Below, in pieces: positions 5,127 through 5,272 of a stretch of 5,272 bases of DNA (its first letter is position 1; every line of letters starts with the position of its first letter). Under the pieces are notes generated by a model. It was not told the DNA's origin, did not search any database, and saw nothing but the letters and a program-made list of their open reading frames with translations. The translations under genes were made by a program, and so were the position numbers. Source of the DNA: Alphaproteobacteria bacterium (lineage in GTDB: Bacteria; Pseudomonadota; Alphaproteobacteria; CAISOG01); assembly GCA_018883285.1 (NCBI GenBank), contig VEQJ01000105.1, positions 1 to 5,272 on the forward strand, in the 5' to 3' direction.

Positions 5127-5272
5127 TCAGGCGGCGGCGGCGTAAGCTGTTTTGGGGTGTTGGAAAAAGCTGGCAATCTTGGCGGGCATAAAAGACAGCT
5201 TCGTCAAGTAATCCTCAAGCTTTCGGTGCAATGAATCACGATTTCTTGGCCTGCCGTCCTTGTATATTTTTG
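5127..5272 (-). CDS. unrecognised protein, C-terminal fragment
   Basis: An open minus-strand frame enters from beyond the right edge and runs for 47 codons to a TGA at 5129-5127. Both other minus-strand frames meet stop codons within this stretch. The product begins KIYKDGRPRNRDSLHRKLEDYL, then TKLSFMPAKIASFFQH, and ends YAAAA. It is rich in basic residues and helix formers, the composition of a normal soluble protein. The last four alanines come from a GGC run on the plus strand. I do not recognise the family. It converges on mutY, with 62 AT-rich bases between the two stop codons and no clear terminator hairpin. It could be a real gene end or a chance frame; the length alone does not prove coding. 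Confidence 0.4.
   Translation of the reverse strand, partial: KIYKDGRPRNRDSLHRKLEDYLTKLSFMPAKIASFFQHPKTAYAAAA

Noticed and set aside
5231..5272. Possible plus-strand start ATG beginning MNHDFLACRPC
   Set aside because: It has no Shine-Dalgarno, only 14 codons are visible, and it overlaps the longer minus-strand frame.

Overview
This window comes from an alphaproteobacterial chromosome. The evidence is a membrane (F0) ATP synthase operon kept apart from any F1 genes, which carries both a b and a b' stalk gene, plus the mutY / DUF721 (DciA) / DsbA-like cluster familiar from that class. The genus cannot be named from the sequence. Base composition is uneven: the mutY-dciA part is GC-rich (for example 46 of 60 bases at 4441-4500), the atpB part is much poorer (20 of 60 at 1501-1560), and the short gap after mutY is AT-rich.

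Layout. On the minus strand, reading from about 3908 down to 1, there is a tight run of eight genes: dciA (DUF721), a secreted DsbA-family thiol oxidoreductase, atpI, atpB (a), atpE (c), atpF' (b'), atpF (b) and the first 21 codons of a HAD-superfamily hydrolase cut by the window edge. The junctions are a 4-nt ATGA overlap, a 1-nt TAATG overlap, gaps of 6, 67 and 14 nt, an 8-nt overlap and a 6-nt gap. The set therefore looks like one transcription unit with translational coupling. The only real intergenic space is the 67 nt before atpE, which carries the strongest ribosome-binding site in the window. On the plus strand mutY (3925-5064) diverges from dciA with almost no space between the start codons. 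It converges, across a 62-nt AT-rich gap, on the C-terminal end of an unrecognised minus-strand reading frame (5127-5272) that enters from outside the window.

Function. The five atp genes encode AtpI, the proton channel (a plus c-ring) and the b/b' peripheral stalk. The F1 sector must be encoded elsewhere. The upstream genes concern replication (DciA, helicase loading), periplasmic disulfide chemistry (DsbA-like) and oxidative DNA repair (MutY). No whole new system is visible. The points most worth checking are a perfect 10-bp stem-loop inside the start of atpF', just after the strongly translated atpE; the c-subunit's altered helix-1 small-residue motif with an Arg/Glu pair; the joining of the dciA-dsbA block to the F0 operon; and the overlapping divergent starts of mutY and dciA.
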